Position numbers and translations under genes: made by a program. From Siphonodentalium dalli (taxonomy: Eukaryota > Mollusca > Scaphopoda > Gadilida > Siphonodentaliidae): a stretch of DNA of 64,000 nt. Below the pieces are notes generated by a model. It was given only the letters and a program-made list of their open reading frames with translations, was not told the origin of the DNA and searched no databases. Where the stretch lies: assembly GCA_032622095.1 (NCBI GenBank), contig CP136062.1, positions 151,646,875 through 151,710,874 of the forward strand, written 5' to 3'. This document shows positions 30,862 through 42,999 of the stretch, piece after piece (position 1 is the stretch's first letter; every line of letters starts with the position of its first letter).

Positions 30862-31139
30862 ACTGGTTCAGTGCTGAAAGCACATATTTGGACCCTATGT
30901 AAGAGTGCTGGAAGCCCAGATATGGGCTTTGGCAATGACACTGTCTTGTTTAGTCAACTCTTGTTTAGTTTAATCATTTAAATAGTGTTTGTCAGGTAAT
31001 ATTTCAGAAATATTGTTACATATATAATTAAATTGGGACATTGTGAAGTTTGAATGGATGCCGACCAATAAAATTGTCAGAAAAGGCACTTATATCGCGA
31101 AAAATTTGAGAAAATTTACAAATGTTTTGCCCTAAAGGG

Positions 31140-31495
31140 CGGCAGACAACCAAGCTCATAACCATAACATAATGAGACATCCAGGCTCATATCGATAACC
31201 TACTTTGACAAACAGACAACCAGGCTCATAACCATGGCCTAATGAGACATCCAGGACCATAACCATTGCCTAATGAGACATCCAGAATCATAATAATTGC
31301 CTAATGAGACATCCAGACCCATAACCATAGTCTAAGGAGACATCAAGGCTCATAACCATAGCCTAATGGCTAATGAGACATCCAGGCCCATAGGCATAGC
31401 CATAGCCTAATGAGACATCCAGACTCATAACCATAGCCTATTGAGACATCCAAGCCCATAACCATAGCCTAGTGAGACATCCAGGCTCATAACAT
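31140..31495. repeat. about 31-bp minisatellite, about 11 units
   Basis: Units of 'gacatccaggctcataac' plus 'catagcctaat', with point changes and a few unit-internal indels. Confidence 0.85.
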
Positions 31496-32646
31496 AATCA
31501 CAAATGTATATATATGGGGGTCAAATTTGAGAAAAGATTGCAAATTATCAACTCCGAGCATAAAATTCAATAATTTTCTGTTTGTTGAAATATATATACG
31601 CATTTTATTACGTGTATGTAGGATATTTAGCAGCGAACCAGTTAAGAAACCTTCCTCTGTGAAATGTAGAGGGAACTGTTATGCATATAAACTCATTTAA
31701 TCTTATATAAAAATTACATTGTACTACCAGTGTATGACTGGGATTACCTAACATTATATAATGCCCCTGACATTAACTATTGTTATTGTTGACTAAAACT
31801 GATACCTCTCCATTCTAATATGTGATCCTGAATTTCATCCTGTGCCTTTCAATTGTATGGAGTTAAAATTAGTGTAATTTAGTTCACAATGACTAATTGT
31901 AAGAAGAGCATGAGGATCATATAATCATTTTCTTAATTGTAGTCATCTACTTCATGTTGTAAGCCCGCAAGTCACTTTTCACCCATTACACAGATATGTT
32001 AGAGCTCAATGTGCACTAATATCCAACATATATCTACTATGGACATGTTTGTAAAATGAAAAAAAAAAATTTCAGATGTTTGTTTTTTTTGGGTCATAAC
32101 ATCAGGCATCACAATAAAAAGGTATAATGCGGCCCTTTTTATTCAATGCGGTGGGACCTGAGAACCAAAAACTTTTTTTTTTGGGGCCTATAACATGCAG
32201 GATAACCTTCCTCCAAAACAGCTGATGAAGAAGTTAAACAATAACTGGTGAATCTTGTTTTTCTCTCTATGACTCACTCTTCAAAAGGAATGGAACAAAT
32301 ATAATTCTCACTCAAATAATTAATAATTATGAAGTAACTTGCACTGCAGAATAATACTTTTCAGAATTTTTAAATTAGAAAATACCGGTTAATATTTTCT
32401 CACTTTTTTTTTGCGGAATGATAAATGATAAATCATCACTTCGCAACTTACATCAAGTACCAAAAACACCAATTCCCTAATCTGAGTAACTAAACCCCAA
32501 ACTATGGTGAAGTTGACTCTTTACACTTGGTATACTTATTCTGTTCAGAGCCTATAAGTAGTGTTCAGACGAGTATCTTGTGTTGAAATTGGATTACAAT
32601 CCATAACACTACTTGGTAAGCTGTTCAGGCAGCTGCGATGCATATA
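31496..32646. other. no feature recognised
   Basis: AT-rich, with poly-T runs near 32080 and 32175. No element ends or exons recognised. Confidence 0.4.
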
Positions 32647-32885
32647 CAGTAATCGACTCCTTAACCACAGCAGAATTATGGGTAACTTTTCAGGATTTAG
32701 TCGGAAATATGGCTTGTTGCCATTCATCGGAAAGCTCTGTCGGAAATATGGCTTGTTGCATTCATCGGAAAGCTCTCAATGAGAGCTTTCCGATGAATGG
32801 CAACAAGCCATATTTCCGACTAAATCCTGAAAAGTTACCCATAATTCTGCTGTGGTTAAGGAGTCGATTACTTAGGGCATTACTG
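32647..32885. mobile_element. family D palindrome with TA duplication and internal duplication
   Basis: Ends CAGTAATCGACTCC / GGGCATTACTG with TA on both sides. The left arm carries an extra copy of about 35 bp ('gtcggaaatatggcttgttg' to 'ggaaagctct'), so the two arms differ in length; the left end also lacks 'ccctaagt'. Confidence 0.8.
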
Positions 32886-34257
32886 TATTACGTTGTATCC
32901 ATTAACACATGCAACAGAGAGATTATATTTTCAATGCAACGTAAGGCATAACGCATACCTTATACGGCATGCATCATGACGTTTCTTGTTTTCAATTGAT
33001 AAAAGATGGCAGCTGTCTTGAAATCGAAGGAAAAATTGACTTGTATTTATGTCAATAATTAAAGTGTTGTTTGTTGGGATTTGACAGGTTTAACATTATC
33101 GTAGTATTAATTTATTGCATATAGATTGATTTGCAATGTTGCATTTATTCAATTATCGAATATGTTAGCTGCAATTATTAATCGGAAGTTCTGCGTAACA
33201 TAGTGACCGTGTGAATGTTTTAATGCAGCAAACAGACTGTGGCAACGTAACATACGGACCAAAGCAACGGACTCGTCTGAACGCTACTTTAATCTGTTGG
33301 TTGAGCGTGAAACTAGATAGTGCAAAAATACATGTTTGGTTTTGTTTGGCAGGATCGGGATATACATTCACATATGATGTAAGCTGTTGCCTCATATATG
33401 TAGAGATCAGCAGTGGGATGTACGAAGCTTGTTTATTATACCCAAGACATTAATTCCCGTGTATCCTCATGTTGCATTTTTTGGTGATCGGTCGTCTGTA
33501 TCAGTTGATAACACGATCATCGTCTTATATAGGCCTGAATTTTCATTGACTGTATATGAAGTCACAATGGCACAATACACCTGCAATACTTTTCCATGAC
33601 TATACCAGAAATCAAAATGCCGAAAGCAAAACATAATGTGAAAAATCCAAAATGAATTAGAGCATCTATTACTGCCATTGATCAACCTTCATGACCCATG
33701 ACACAACAGCAACATTGACTCGGCAATATAAACCGTTAATCTCAATGTCAATTATCTGACATTATAAATGATGATCTTATCAAACAATCATGCCATAGCA
33801 TGCAATGGGAGACCGTATATAAACACACAATGGTAAAATACCCAATGAAACCATGGCAATAGCCAATCACAATGAAGCTTCTCCCCACACGGACTATATA
33901 AATGCGAGGTAATCCGTACTTTTTCACAAACCACATTTGGTCCCGAATGAGGATTTACAATAATCGAAACGCGTTGACCATGTAGCGAAGGATTAGTTTT
34001 TTACTGGTGTTTTTCCTGGAGAATTCATTTTCTCATATACCTAACCTATGCTACAATAAACTCGCAATACTTTTCCATGAGTATTTGCCATTGATACACG
34101 CATGAGTATAATACACAAGCTTCATACATCTCATGGCCAGATATACAGAATGTGAGTGAAAACCAATGAAGAGATGTATAGGTCATTAATGTTAATGAAT
34201 AATATGTTGGTTGGCCAACACTAATGTCTAAAGAAATATATAGAATATGTAATATAT
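32886..34257. other. no gene recognised
   Basis: Less repetitive and slightly more GC-rich than its neighbours, so it could hold regulatory or undetected exon sequence. The open frames present (for example 33211-33453) show no domain and no convincing splice borders. Confidence 0.35.
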
Positions 34258-34384
34258 GTTATTAATTGGTTGTTTCCATATTGGCTGAGTTATGAGGCCG
34301 AGGTCTGTTGTATTGGCCTGAGGCTAATGCGACAGACCGAGGCCTCATAACTCGGTCAATGTGGAAACAACCAATTAATAAGGA
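34258..34384. repeat. palindromic hairpin, about 125 bp
   Basis: Arms 'ttattaattggttgtttcca' and 'tggaaacaaccaattaata', continuing through 'gagttatgaggccgaggtct' and its complement, with a loop of about 25 bp. Probably a MITE. Confidence 0.75.
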
Positions 34385-34839
34385 TTTTATTAATTAGCAA
34401 AATTGGCAATTGTTATTTCACAGGCTTAATATATTAACATAGATATACACCATTGTGCGCTTTATTAAATTAACAATTATTCCTGCAATTTTTATTCTTG
34501 TGAACTTAGTGAATAACTTGAAGCGATTTCACAGTACTGTCTGTTTCCACTGGGAATTATATTGATACGGATAGTAGTTCATCCACATATATTTACTCCC
34601 AAAAAACAGTGACAGTCCGTAATTCATCCGAAAACAACTGTAATCTATCTTCCGTCGACCCAATATTCTTCGCCGATCGAGCTAATTACGTATGACGTCA
34701 TTTACGTTACCTTGACTTATTGGCCGCGTTTTCTACTTATTGGCCGACTTTTTGTTACTTATGACGCGGGCAGCGTTCTACTTATTGCGGCCGATAACCT
34801 ATAGCTAATTAATAATACAGTATAAAGAAAAAAGTGAAA
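34385..34839. other. no gene recognised
   Basis: Includes short repeats of 'acttattggccg' near 34715-34790. Nothing else recognised. Confidence 0.4.
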
Positions 34840-35178
34840 CAAGCCTGGATATAGTGTGTCTGATATTTGAAGAATGAGGTCCCCAGAGGGTGAATTTAGT
34901 GATGCTAGCATCACTAAATTCACCCTCTGGGGACCTCATTCTGCTTAGGGACTTCTAGGAAGTATCTATATTCTCAAATTAACATTGTTTTTTGTTACTT
35001 TTTCCCTTCTGTTCAGTTTCTATATCCCCTAATGTTCAGAAGATAACTTGTATAATCGAGGGGACTAATGTGAACATAACCAACTTCAACTGGGGAACTT
35101 CAATCTGATCCTACGTCTCACATGGCAGTTGAGGCCTATGCAGAATGAGGTTCCCAGAGGGTGAAATTTGTGAAATCC
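34840..35178. mobile_element. family E MITE, right part missing
   Basis: Starts CAAGCCTGGATATAGTGTG, with the usual first palindrome (shortened) and spacer. It breaks off inside the second module ('cccagagggtgaaatttgtg'). Confidence 0.7.
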
Positions 35179-35415
35179 ACTTTCTTTGATAAAATCTTTA
35201 TGACGAGTGTGGAATGGTAATGCTTCCTAAATATCACAACATCAAATTATGGCACCAAGATATGGCATCGAAACACGGAGTAACAAGACCCATAAGTACA
35301 TTTTCACCATTGAAAAAACAAATGGTATAGTAAATTAAATTAATCCAACTGCAATTCATCTTTCATCTGGAAAATAACAAAAACACATGTACTAATTAAG
35401 TTAACGTATTGACCA
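35179..35415 (+). repeat. flank of satellite, duplicated at 38470-38870
   Basis: Shares 'tatcacaacatc', 'atatggcaccaagac' or 'aattatggcaccaagat', 'ctggaaaata' and 'acatgtactaa' in the same order with the sequence on the other side of the array. Confidence 0.6.
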
Positions 35416-35449
35416 ATTCAGCCTCACATGACAATGTCACAAATGTAAC

Positions 35450-36461
35450 CCAGCACATGTCTTCTGTATACACACAATGTAATATGACCCAGCAATTGTA
35501 TTCTGTATACACACAGTGTAATATAACCCAGCACTTGTCATCTCTATATTCATGCATTGTAATATGACCCAGCACTTGTATTCTGTACACACACAGTGTA
35601 ATATGACCCAGCACTTGTATTCTTATACACACATTGTAATATGACCCAGCACTTGTATTCTGTATACACACAGTGTAATATAACTCAGCACTTGTTTCTG
35701 TATACACACAGTGTAATATGACCCATCATTGTATTCTGTATACACACAGTGTAATATGACCCATCATTGTATTCTGTATACACACAGTGTAATATGACCC
35801 ATCATTGTATTCTGTATACACACAGTGTAATATAACTCAGCACTTGTATTCTGTATACACACAGTGTAATATGACCCAGCACTTGTATTCTGTACACACA
35901 CAGTGTAATATGACCCATCATTGTATTCTGTATACACACAGTGTAATATGACCCATCATTGTATTCTGTATACACACAGTGTAATATGACCCATCATTGT
36001 ATTCTGTATACGCACAGTGTAATATGACCCATCATTGTATTCTGTACACACACAGTGTAATATGACCCATCATTGTATTCTGTATACACACAGTGTAATA
36101 TGACCCATCATTGTATTCTGTATACACACAGTGTAATATAACCCAGCACTTGTTTTCTGTATCATGCATTGTAATATAACCCAGCACTTGTCATCTCTAT
36201 ATTCATGCATTGTAATATGACCCAGCACTTGTATTCTGTACACACACAGTGTAATATGACCCAGCACTTGTATTATGTATACACACAGTGTAATATGACC
36301 CAGCACTTGTATTCTGTACACACACAGAGTAATATACCTCAGAATTTGTATTCTGTATCATGCATTGTAATATAACTCGGCACTTGTATTCTGTATACAC
36401 ACAGTGTAATATAACTCGGCACTTGTATTCTGTACACACACAGTGTAATATGACCCATCAT
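35450..36461. repeat. 38-39-bp satellite, left block
   Basis: About 26 units of 'tgtattctgtatacacacag' followed by 'tgtaatatgaccca(gc/tc)', with sub-types (catcatt / cagcactt) in runs. Open frames such as VYTEYKCWVILHC are unit translations. Confidence 0.9.
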
Positions 36462-37510
36462 TAATAATAATAATAATAATAATATAGAGTATTTGTATAG
36501 CGCCATATCCCGTATGGCTCATGGCGCTGAACAATTCACACAAACGCAGTCACACACATTCACACTATAACATATACGCAATAAATAATATGCATGTATT
36601 TCAATAATTAAGTCTCCTCAACGTTTTCTGATGTTATTTGTCCGAAATGGGAGATGAATAGGTGAGTTTTTAGGGCCGATTTGAATGTTTCCAAACAGTC
36701 AGACTGTTTCACCTCTTTGGGAAGGTTGTTCCAAATGGTCGGCCCGTAGACCTCGAAAGAACGGCGACCAAAGTACATCAGATCTCGTTTAGGTACAACC
36801 ATCGCATTCGCATCCTGTGATCGAAGTGGTCGAGCAGGTACATATTTGACCAACAATGTATCAATATATGGTGGCAAAGCATTATCAATATCCGACTTTC
36901 TATAACACAAAGTAGCATGTTTGTACACAATTCGTTCAAATATGGGAAGCCAATGTAATTTATACAACAGTGGGGTAACATGATCAAATTTGCCTGCACG
37001 GCACACAATTTTTGCAGCAATATTAACAATTTTTTGAAGTTTGTGAAGTTGATAATCTGGGAGTCCTGCTAAAATAGAATTACAGTAATCGATTTTGGAT
37101 AACACAAATGAGGACATCAATATTTGTGTGGATTGTTCGGAGATATATGGACGTACATGCGAAATGCGCCGGAGCTCCATATATAAGGACCTGCATAGGT
37201 TGCTGATGTGAGATGACATTGAGAAGTTTTTGTCGATGGTCACACCGAGGTTTTTAATAACATCAGAAAATTCAATTACACTGTCGCCGATGAGCGTGGC
37301 ATTAAGACTGACCCCCTTCAACCGAGCGTTAGTTCCACAAAGCATAATTTCAGTTTTGCTTTCGTTAAGTTTGAGTTTGTTGATCTCCATCCATGTTTTA
37401 ACTTCTGAAACGCATGTCTGAACTTGAGAAATTGCTTCGTCTAAGATCGATGGCTCAACTGATATGTACATTTGGGTATCGTCTGCATACATGTGATACT
37501 GTATACATTG
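36462..37510 (-). mobile_element. 5'-truncated CR1/L2-type LINE inserted in the satellite
   Basis: Minus strand. The 3' end is at 36462-36484 with a (taa)n tail preceded on its own strand by 'tatggcgctatacaaat', a common LINE 3' ending. The 5' end is cut just upstream of the RT active site at about 37507, and satellite resumes on both sides. No clear target duplication because both flanks are repetitive. Confidence 0.85.
36608..37507 (-). CDS. reverse transcriptase C-terminal part of a CR1/L2-type LINE
   Basis: An uninterrupted frame of about 299 codons from HMYADDTQMYI (RT catalytic motif, YADD) to a stop TAA at 36608-36610. The order of motifs is typical of non-LTR retrotransposon ORF2 downstream of the palm: W-M-E-I-N-K-L-K-L-N-E-S-K-T-E, then L-G-V-T-I-D, then S-F-V-L-S-K-I-D-Y-C-N-S-I-L-A-G-L-P, then the Leu-rich tail L-Q-K-I-V-N-I-A-A-K-I-V, H-W-L-P-I-F-E-R-I, and near the end G-P-T-I-W-N-N-L-P-K-E-V-K. 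The endonuclease and the first half of the RT are absent, so the copy is inactive. With no stops or frameshifts, it looks recent. Residues read before the YADD motif on the longer open frame come from the satellite. Confidence 0.9.
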   Translation of the reverse strand, partial: CIQYHMYADDTQMYISVEPSILDEAISQVQTCVSEVKTWMEINKLKLNESKTEIMLCGTNARLKGVSLNATLIGDSVIEFSDVIKNLGVTIDKNFSMSSHISNLCRSLYMELRRISHVRPYISEQSTQILMSSFVLSKIDYCNSILAGLPDYQLHKLQKIVNIAAKIVCRAGKFDHVTPLLYKLHWLPIFERIVYKHATLCYRKSDIDNALPPYIDTLLVKYVPARPLRSQDANAMVVPKRDLMYFGRRSFEVYGPTIWNNLPKEVKQSDCLETFKSALKTHLFISHFGQITSENVEET

Positions 37511-38444
37511 TATTCTGTATGCACACAGTGTAATATAACTCAGCACTTGTTTTCTGTATCATGCATTGTAATATGACCCAGCACTTGTATTCTGTACACA
37601 CACAGTGTAATATGACCCAGCACTTGTATTCTGTATACACACAGTGTAATATGACCCAGCACTTGTATTCTGTACACACACAGTGTAATATGACCCATCA
37701 TTGTATTCTGTATACACACAGTGTAATATGACCCATCATTGTATTCTGTATACACACAGTGTAATATGACCCATCATTGTATTCTGTATACACACAGTGT
37801 AATATAACTCAGCACTTGTATTCTGTATACACACAATGTAATATGACCCATCATTGTATTCTGTATACACACAGTGTAATATGACCCATCATTGTATTCT
37901 GTATACACACAGTGTAATATGACCCATCATTGTATTCTGTATACACACAGTGTAATATAACTCAGCACTTGTTTTCTGTATCATGCATTGTGATATGACC
38001 CAGCACTTGTATTCTGTACACACACAGTGTAATATGACCCATCATTGTATTCTGTATACACACAGTGTAATATGACCCATCATTGTATTCTGTATACACA
38101 CAGTGTAATATGACCCATCATTGTATTCTGTATACACACAGTGTAATATGACCCAGCACTTGTATTCTGTATACACACAGTGTAATATGACCCAGCACTT
38201 GTATTCTGTATACACACATTGTAATATGACCCAGCACTTGTATTCTGTATACACACAGAGTAATATACCTCAGCATTTGTTTTCTGTATCATGCATTGTA
38301 ATATAACTCAGCACTTGTATTCTGTACACACACAGTGTAATATAACTCGGCACTTGTATTCTGTATACACACAGTGTAATATAACTCGGCACTTGTATTC
38401 TGTATACACACAGTGTAATATGACCCGGCACTTGTCTTTTGTAC
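37511..38444. repeat. 38-39-bp satellite, right block
   Basis: Continuation of the array at 35450, about 24 units, with the same variant runs. Ends in the unique sequence 'cttttgtacaatcacg'. Confidence 0.9.
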
Positions 38445-38469
38445 AATCACGTGGTGAATTTTATTCATG

Positions 38470-38870
38470 TTTTGTCTGGATATCATTTTGAATGATTTCC
38501 ACTCAATCCTTCTTTTTAAAAATTCCTTATAAAGTAAAGTGTGTGGGATGGAAGCGCCTCCTGATTATCAAAATATGGCACAAAAACATGGCATGTGTGA
38601 GATGGCAATGCTTCAATGAATATCACAACATCGAAATATGGCACCAAGACATCGTATAAAACACGGTGTAGGAAGACCAATATATTCATCTTCACCAAAA
38701 CCAATTCTTTGATTTTCTCACTTCACTTGTTCTGTTTTCGTCTTTCGTCTGGAAAATTTGAAAAAACAAATTGTGTAATAAATTAAATTAATACAAAAGG
38801 AATTCATCTTTTATCTGGAAAATAAAAAAACATGTACTAAGTTAACTTATTGTCCAAATGCAACTTGGCT
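38470..38870 (+). repeat. right flank of satellite, related to left flank
   Basis: Partly duplicated within itself ('atcaaaatatggcaca', 'atcgaaatatggcacc') and homologous to 35179-35415. Confidence 0.6.
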
Positions 38871-38989
38871 GAAATTAGGACAAATCCAATATGCCACAAG
38901 ACTTGATCGCCTCAAATCACATGAGAAGCTTTTTGTGGAGAAAAATTCAACAAAATGCATAATTCCCGAAGAGGTTCATGTAAAGTTTT

Positions 38990-39158
38990 CATAATTTCAA
39001 TCTGATCCTGGGTCTGCCATAGCAATTGAGGCTTCAGCAGAATGAGGTTCCCAGAGGGTGAATTTGGTGATGTTAGCCCACCATGTGGGGTAGTGTTACT
39101 AAATTCAACCTCTGGGGACCTCAATCTGCAAATGACAGACACACAATTTCAAGGCTTG
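38990..39158. mobile_element. family E MITE, left part missing
   Basis: Ends 'acagacacacaatttcaagg' then CTTG. Contains the second palindromic module only. Confidence 0.7.
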
Positions 39159-39282
39159 TGTATGGTTATAGGTATATACCCTCGGATAATAACAATCACC
39201 ACTTGAGCGCAGTCCAAACCGACGAAATATGAAGAGCAAATTAGGCAGTGCAATGGTAGCTTCTCAAACCATAGCATGTGAC

Positions 39283-39501
39283 TTAACCCTTTCAGTGCAA
39301 AGTACGATTTTTGTATCAACCCATATTTCCTTGATCATTTTTCAAATTTATTGATTATAATAATGTGATACATTGATGGAAAGAGCTCTTTAATAGAGCT
39401 CTTTCCATCAATGTATCACATTATTATAATCAATAAATTTGAAAAATGATCAAGGAAATATGGGTTGATACAAAAATCGGACTTGGCACTGAAAGGGTTA
39501 A
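39283..39501. mobile_element. TTAA-CCCTTTCAGTGC palindromic element, 219 bp, complete
   Basis: Starts TTAACCCTTTCAGTGCAAAG and ends TTGGCACTGAAAGGGTTAA. From 'cgatttttgtatcaaccca' inward the two halves are reverse complements up to the centre 'gagctctttaatagagctc'. TTAA on both sides. Same end family as 54259-56287 but reduced to a hairpin. Confidence 0.85.
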
Positions 39502-39529
39502 TTGCTTGCATTATATTACAAGTGCAATC

Positions 39530-39790
39530 TTAACCCTTTCACGAAGATAGCTGAGCTGGTGCAGCATTAAACATCCTGTGCCAGTGCATTCACTTATATA
39601 AGCAAGTCTCCCAAGGGAGCCTGCCATATATAAGAGAATACACTAGCTTACAAGGTCAAGGTAAATATTGTTAAGCCAATGCATTCTCTTATATAAGCGA
39701 GGCTCCCTATGGGAGACTCGTATATATAATAGAATGCATTTGCAAGGGTTTTCGCAAAATTTCAAAAAGCTCGAGTCATGGAATGGTAAA
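39530..39790 (+). mobile_element. TTAA-CCCTTTCACGA element (family A2), right end decayed
   Basis: 'ttaaccctttcacgaagat', 'gagctggtgcagcattaaac', two hairpin modules (39580-39650, 39675-39745), ending 'gagtcatggaatggtaaa'. Confidence 0.7.
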
Positions 39791-39954
39791 TGCTTTCATC
39801 AATTTATGTTTCCTCAATTATTCTGCCAAACCAGTTAGTTTTTGTTTTCAGTGAAAGAGCAAATATGAGGTGAGAATTGTTTGGTATAAGGATTATAATT
39901 CTGACTTCAGATTGGTTAGTTTGAATTAGAGAAATTATAAGTTATCTCAGAGAT

Positions 39955-40035
39955 TTAACCCTTTACCCAACAAAACGGCCCTGTGCCAATGCATTCTCTT
40001 ATATATGCATATATAAGAGAATGCATTGGCTTAAC
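39955..40035 (+). mobile_element. family A1 fragment with collapsed hairpin
   Basis: TTAACCCTTTACCCAACAAA then 'gccaatgcattctcttatat' joined directly to its complement, without the 'cgaggcgacc' loop. The rest is missing. Confidence 0.7.
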
Positions 40036-40040
40036 ACATA

Positions 40041-42674
40041 TTAACGAGAGGCCGATCACGATCGGCAGATGTTTAACCCATACCTTGGCGATAGCGATCT
40101 TTTTATGAGTGCAAGAATTTCAACAATTCACAGCGTACTATTATTTATTAGTTTCATAGTGGAATCAGACATATTGAGCAACTTGCTCATTTAAACACAA
40201 TAGGAAGATGGATATGACATTCAATTTCAACCTATTCGGTCACTCCAACAGAGATACATGTATGTGTGATAGATTGATAAAGATAATTATACCCAAACAC
40301 AGTCAGACAGATGCACCATAGCTGTTAAAGATATAATTGTTACAATATTAACATCATAATAACTCTATTTATTTAATTCTTACAATGGAACCTGAGTCAT
40401 AACAGATTATGTTGTTGTGTTAGCTGCATAGTAAAAGTTATGGGATGATTGAGATTAGAGACCAACAAACACCTGAACATCTATATAAGTGAGGGGTGTA
40501 TAGACCTTGATATTAAATATGATTGATAATGGTTGGATATAAAATATTTTAATACAGAATTATCAGATAACTAAAGGAGAGATATGAGAAGGGTCAAATT
40601 GAAAATATTAGAGTCATAACATTGGATCGCGTACAGTATACATGTACCTATGGTTAATTTGATTCTAAGCTGATCATTGGAAAGATACAATGTCTGTAAC
40701 AGCAGAAATATTATTAAATATTGGGTTAATATTCTCAAAACCATTCAATCAATACCAAAATCTATACGCATGAAGAATGTATCACAATCAACCTGAATGA
40801 GATTATAAAAGTGATTGGGTGAAAAATATTTGACCAAAAAGTCAGCTTCAAGAATACCAGAACCATTATTATTATCCTGCAGCCCAAATGCAATAGAGGG
40901 AATTTCAAAATAAGATATATCCTCAAATGATGAATATTCAATTGGTCGCTTATAATTAATAGAAATTCTTAGTGAACCTGGCCTAAGGCGAAAGAGATAA
41001 TTTAAAATCTGCGTATCAGATATTATGCGTCTATGGAATAGGTTAATTTTAATCCTGAAATACATGCAAGTGAAAAGTGGATCACGATCAACCTGGACAT
41101 AGAATAGGAGAATGAACATATGATGTGTGGAGAGTGTTAATCATTTTCAATGACATCATATGATGGAACTAATGTGTGGATAAATTGTTTTCTCAAGATA
41201 AGACAACAGTGTCTCTGTAAACAACAATTCTCTAAACAGCCATGCTCCAGAACATCCTTCACATGGACAATGGACTATTTGTATTAATGCCATGAACATG
41301 TTTCAACAGGTTGGGTTAAATTACTATTGCACACAAACTGGAGTAAAGTATCATCAATCACTTAAATTTGACAGCTCTGGGAGCAGCAGTGGTTTAGCAA
41401 AGAGTATCCAGTGTCATTTTCTGATCCCAATAAAGCAGATTACTGTGTAAAGTTGTTTGTCTTAAATTCTCACAGGGCATATACAATAGGTAGTAAATTA
41501 CTTGAATTATAAAGGGCCATAACTCTGTTAAAATATATCGGATCAAACCCAAATTTGAACTTGATCTGTATTTCGGGGTGAGGACCACATGTACCAAATT
41601 TGGTGTAGATCAGATGAAAAATGTTTTGAGTTCTAAGTAAAAATAAGTTTGAAAAGGGTTAATTAAACGATACCAAAAACCATACAGATAAAGAACGTGC
41701 TAAGAAAAACCTTGGTAAGAAATATGAGGCATATCAGAAGAAAACAGTTTGACTTAGATGGATCAGATAGCATTTGTGTGCAGGGTTAATTATTTTCTAA
41801 ACCGATCAACCGATCGATACCAAAAACTATACAGGTGAGGGGTGTGTCATTATAAACCTACATATCAAATATGAAAACAATCGGACAAAAAATAATTTGG
41901 TTACAGCATCGGATAGCTCATGCCTATGTGCGGATGCAAAGTGTTAATAATTTCTAAACCGATCAACCGATCGATACCAAAAACTATACAGGTGAGGAGT
42001 GTGTCATCATAAACATGGGAGTAAAAAATAACTCTAATTCCCATAATACAGATTTACTGCTCTCAGAGCTAAACTGATACCACTGGTAATTAATTGTAGA
42101 CTGCTATGGTTATCTGTTCAATTCTTAGTTGAAAAAGGGCCATAACTCTGGTATAAAATGTTGGATATAACCCATATTCAAACTCGATCTGTATTTTGAG
42201 TTGAGAAACTCGCATACCAAATTTGGTTCCGATCAGATAAAAAAAAAAATGAGTTATGGCAGCATGCATGAATTCTAAGTCGAAAAAGGGCCATAACTCC
42301 ATTGAAAAATATCGGATCAAACCCATATTCGAACTCGATCTGTATTTTGGTCCGAGAAACTTGCATACCAAATTTGATTCTGATCAGATAAATTTTTTTG
42401 AGTTATGGTAGCATGCATGAATTCTACGTCGAAAAAGGGCCATAACTCCGTGAAAAAAACTCGATCTGTATTTGGTGCTGACAAATTCATATACAAAATT
42501 TGGTTCCGATCAGATATAAAATGTTCGAGTTATCGCACCATGCGTAAAGTGTCTACAGACAGACAGACAGACAGACAGACAGACGGACGGACGGACGGAC
42601 GGACTAACGACGAGTGGTCAATCCAGGCAACGACACTATGTTTACCATACTATGGTATGGGTAAACATAAAAAT
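40041..42674 (+). mobile_element. family L element, longest copy (about 2.6 kb)
   Basis: Left end 'taacgagaggccgatcacga' then ATGTTTAACCCATACC; right end 'ccatactatggtatgggta' and 'aacataaaaa'. Directly homologous to 24307-26133. Contains the same 'ggccataactc' units and a (gaca/gacg)n microsatellite before the right end. No coding frame. Confidence 0.65.
42556..42604. repeat. (acag)n(acgg)n microsatellite
   Basis: About seven 'acag' followed by five 'acgg' units, at the point where other family L copies have two or three. Confidence 0.9.
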
Positions 42675-42999
42675 GATAAAATTGTCAAAGAATGTAGAAA
42701 AATATTATAAAAATTGTTAAAAAATGTAAGAAAAAATTATGAAATTGTTAAATTTAAGATAAAATGGTAAATAAAGAATTATTTTAGGCCAATGCATTCT
42801 CTTATATATGCGAGGCGACCTATGGTCGCCTCGCATATATAAGAGAATGCATTGGCACAGGGCATAACTGTAACCAGCACAATGTGGTCAATGAACCGGT
42901 TCCAATGATATCCATATTTGTATGGTGTTATTGAGACAGACCGAAGATATTTTAGGCTGTTGAAGCTTTATTTGGGCGTTTTGTTGGGTAAAGGGTTAA
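42670..42999 (+). mobile_element. family A1 element, left part missing
   Basis: Hairpin module at about 42788-42858 followed by the usual right arm ('ccaatgatatccatatttgt', 'gttgaagctttatttggg') and end TTTTGTTGGGTAAAGGGTTAA. It begins in AT-rich spacer next to the end of the family L element. Confidence 0.75.

Noticed and set aside
35396-38486. Many open frames of 60-100 codons with YTEYKCWVILHC-type repeats
   Set aside because: They follow the satellite unit and occur on both strands.
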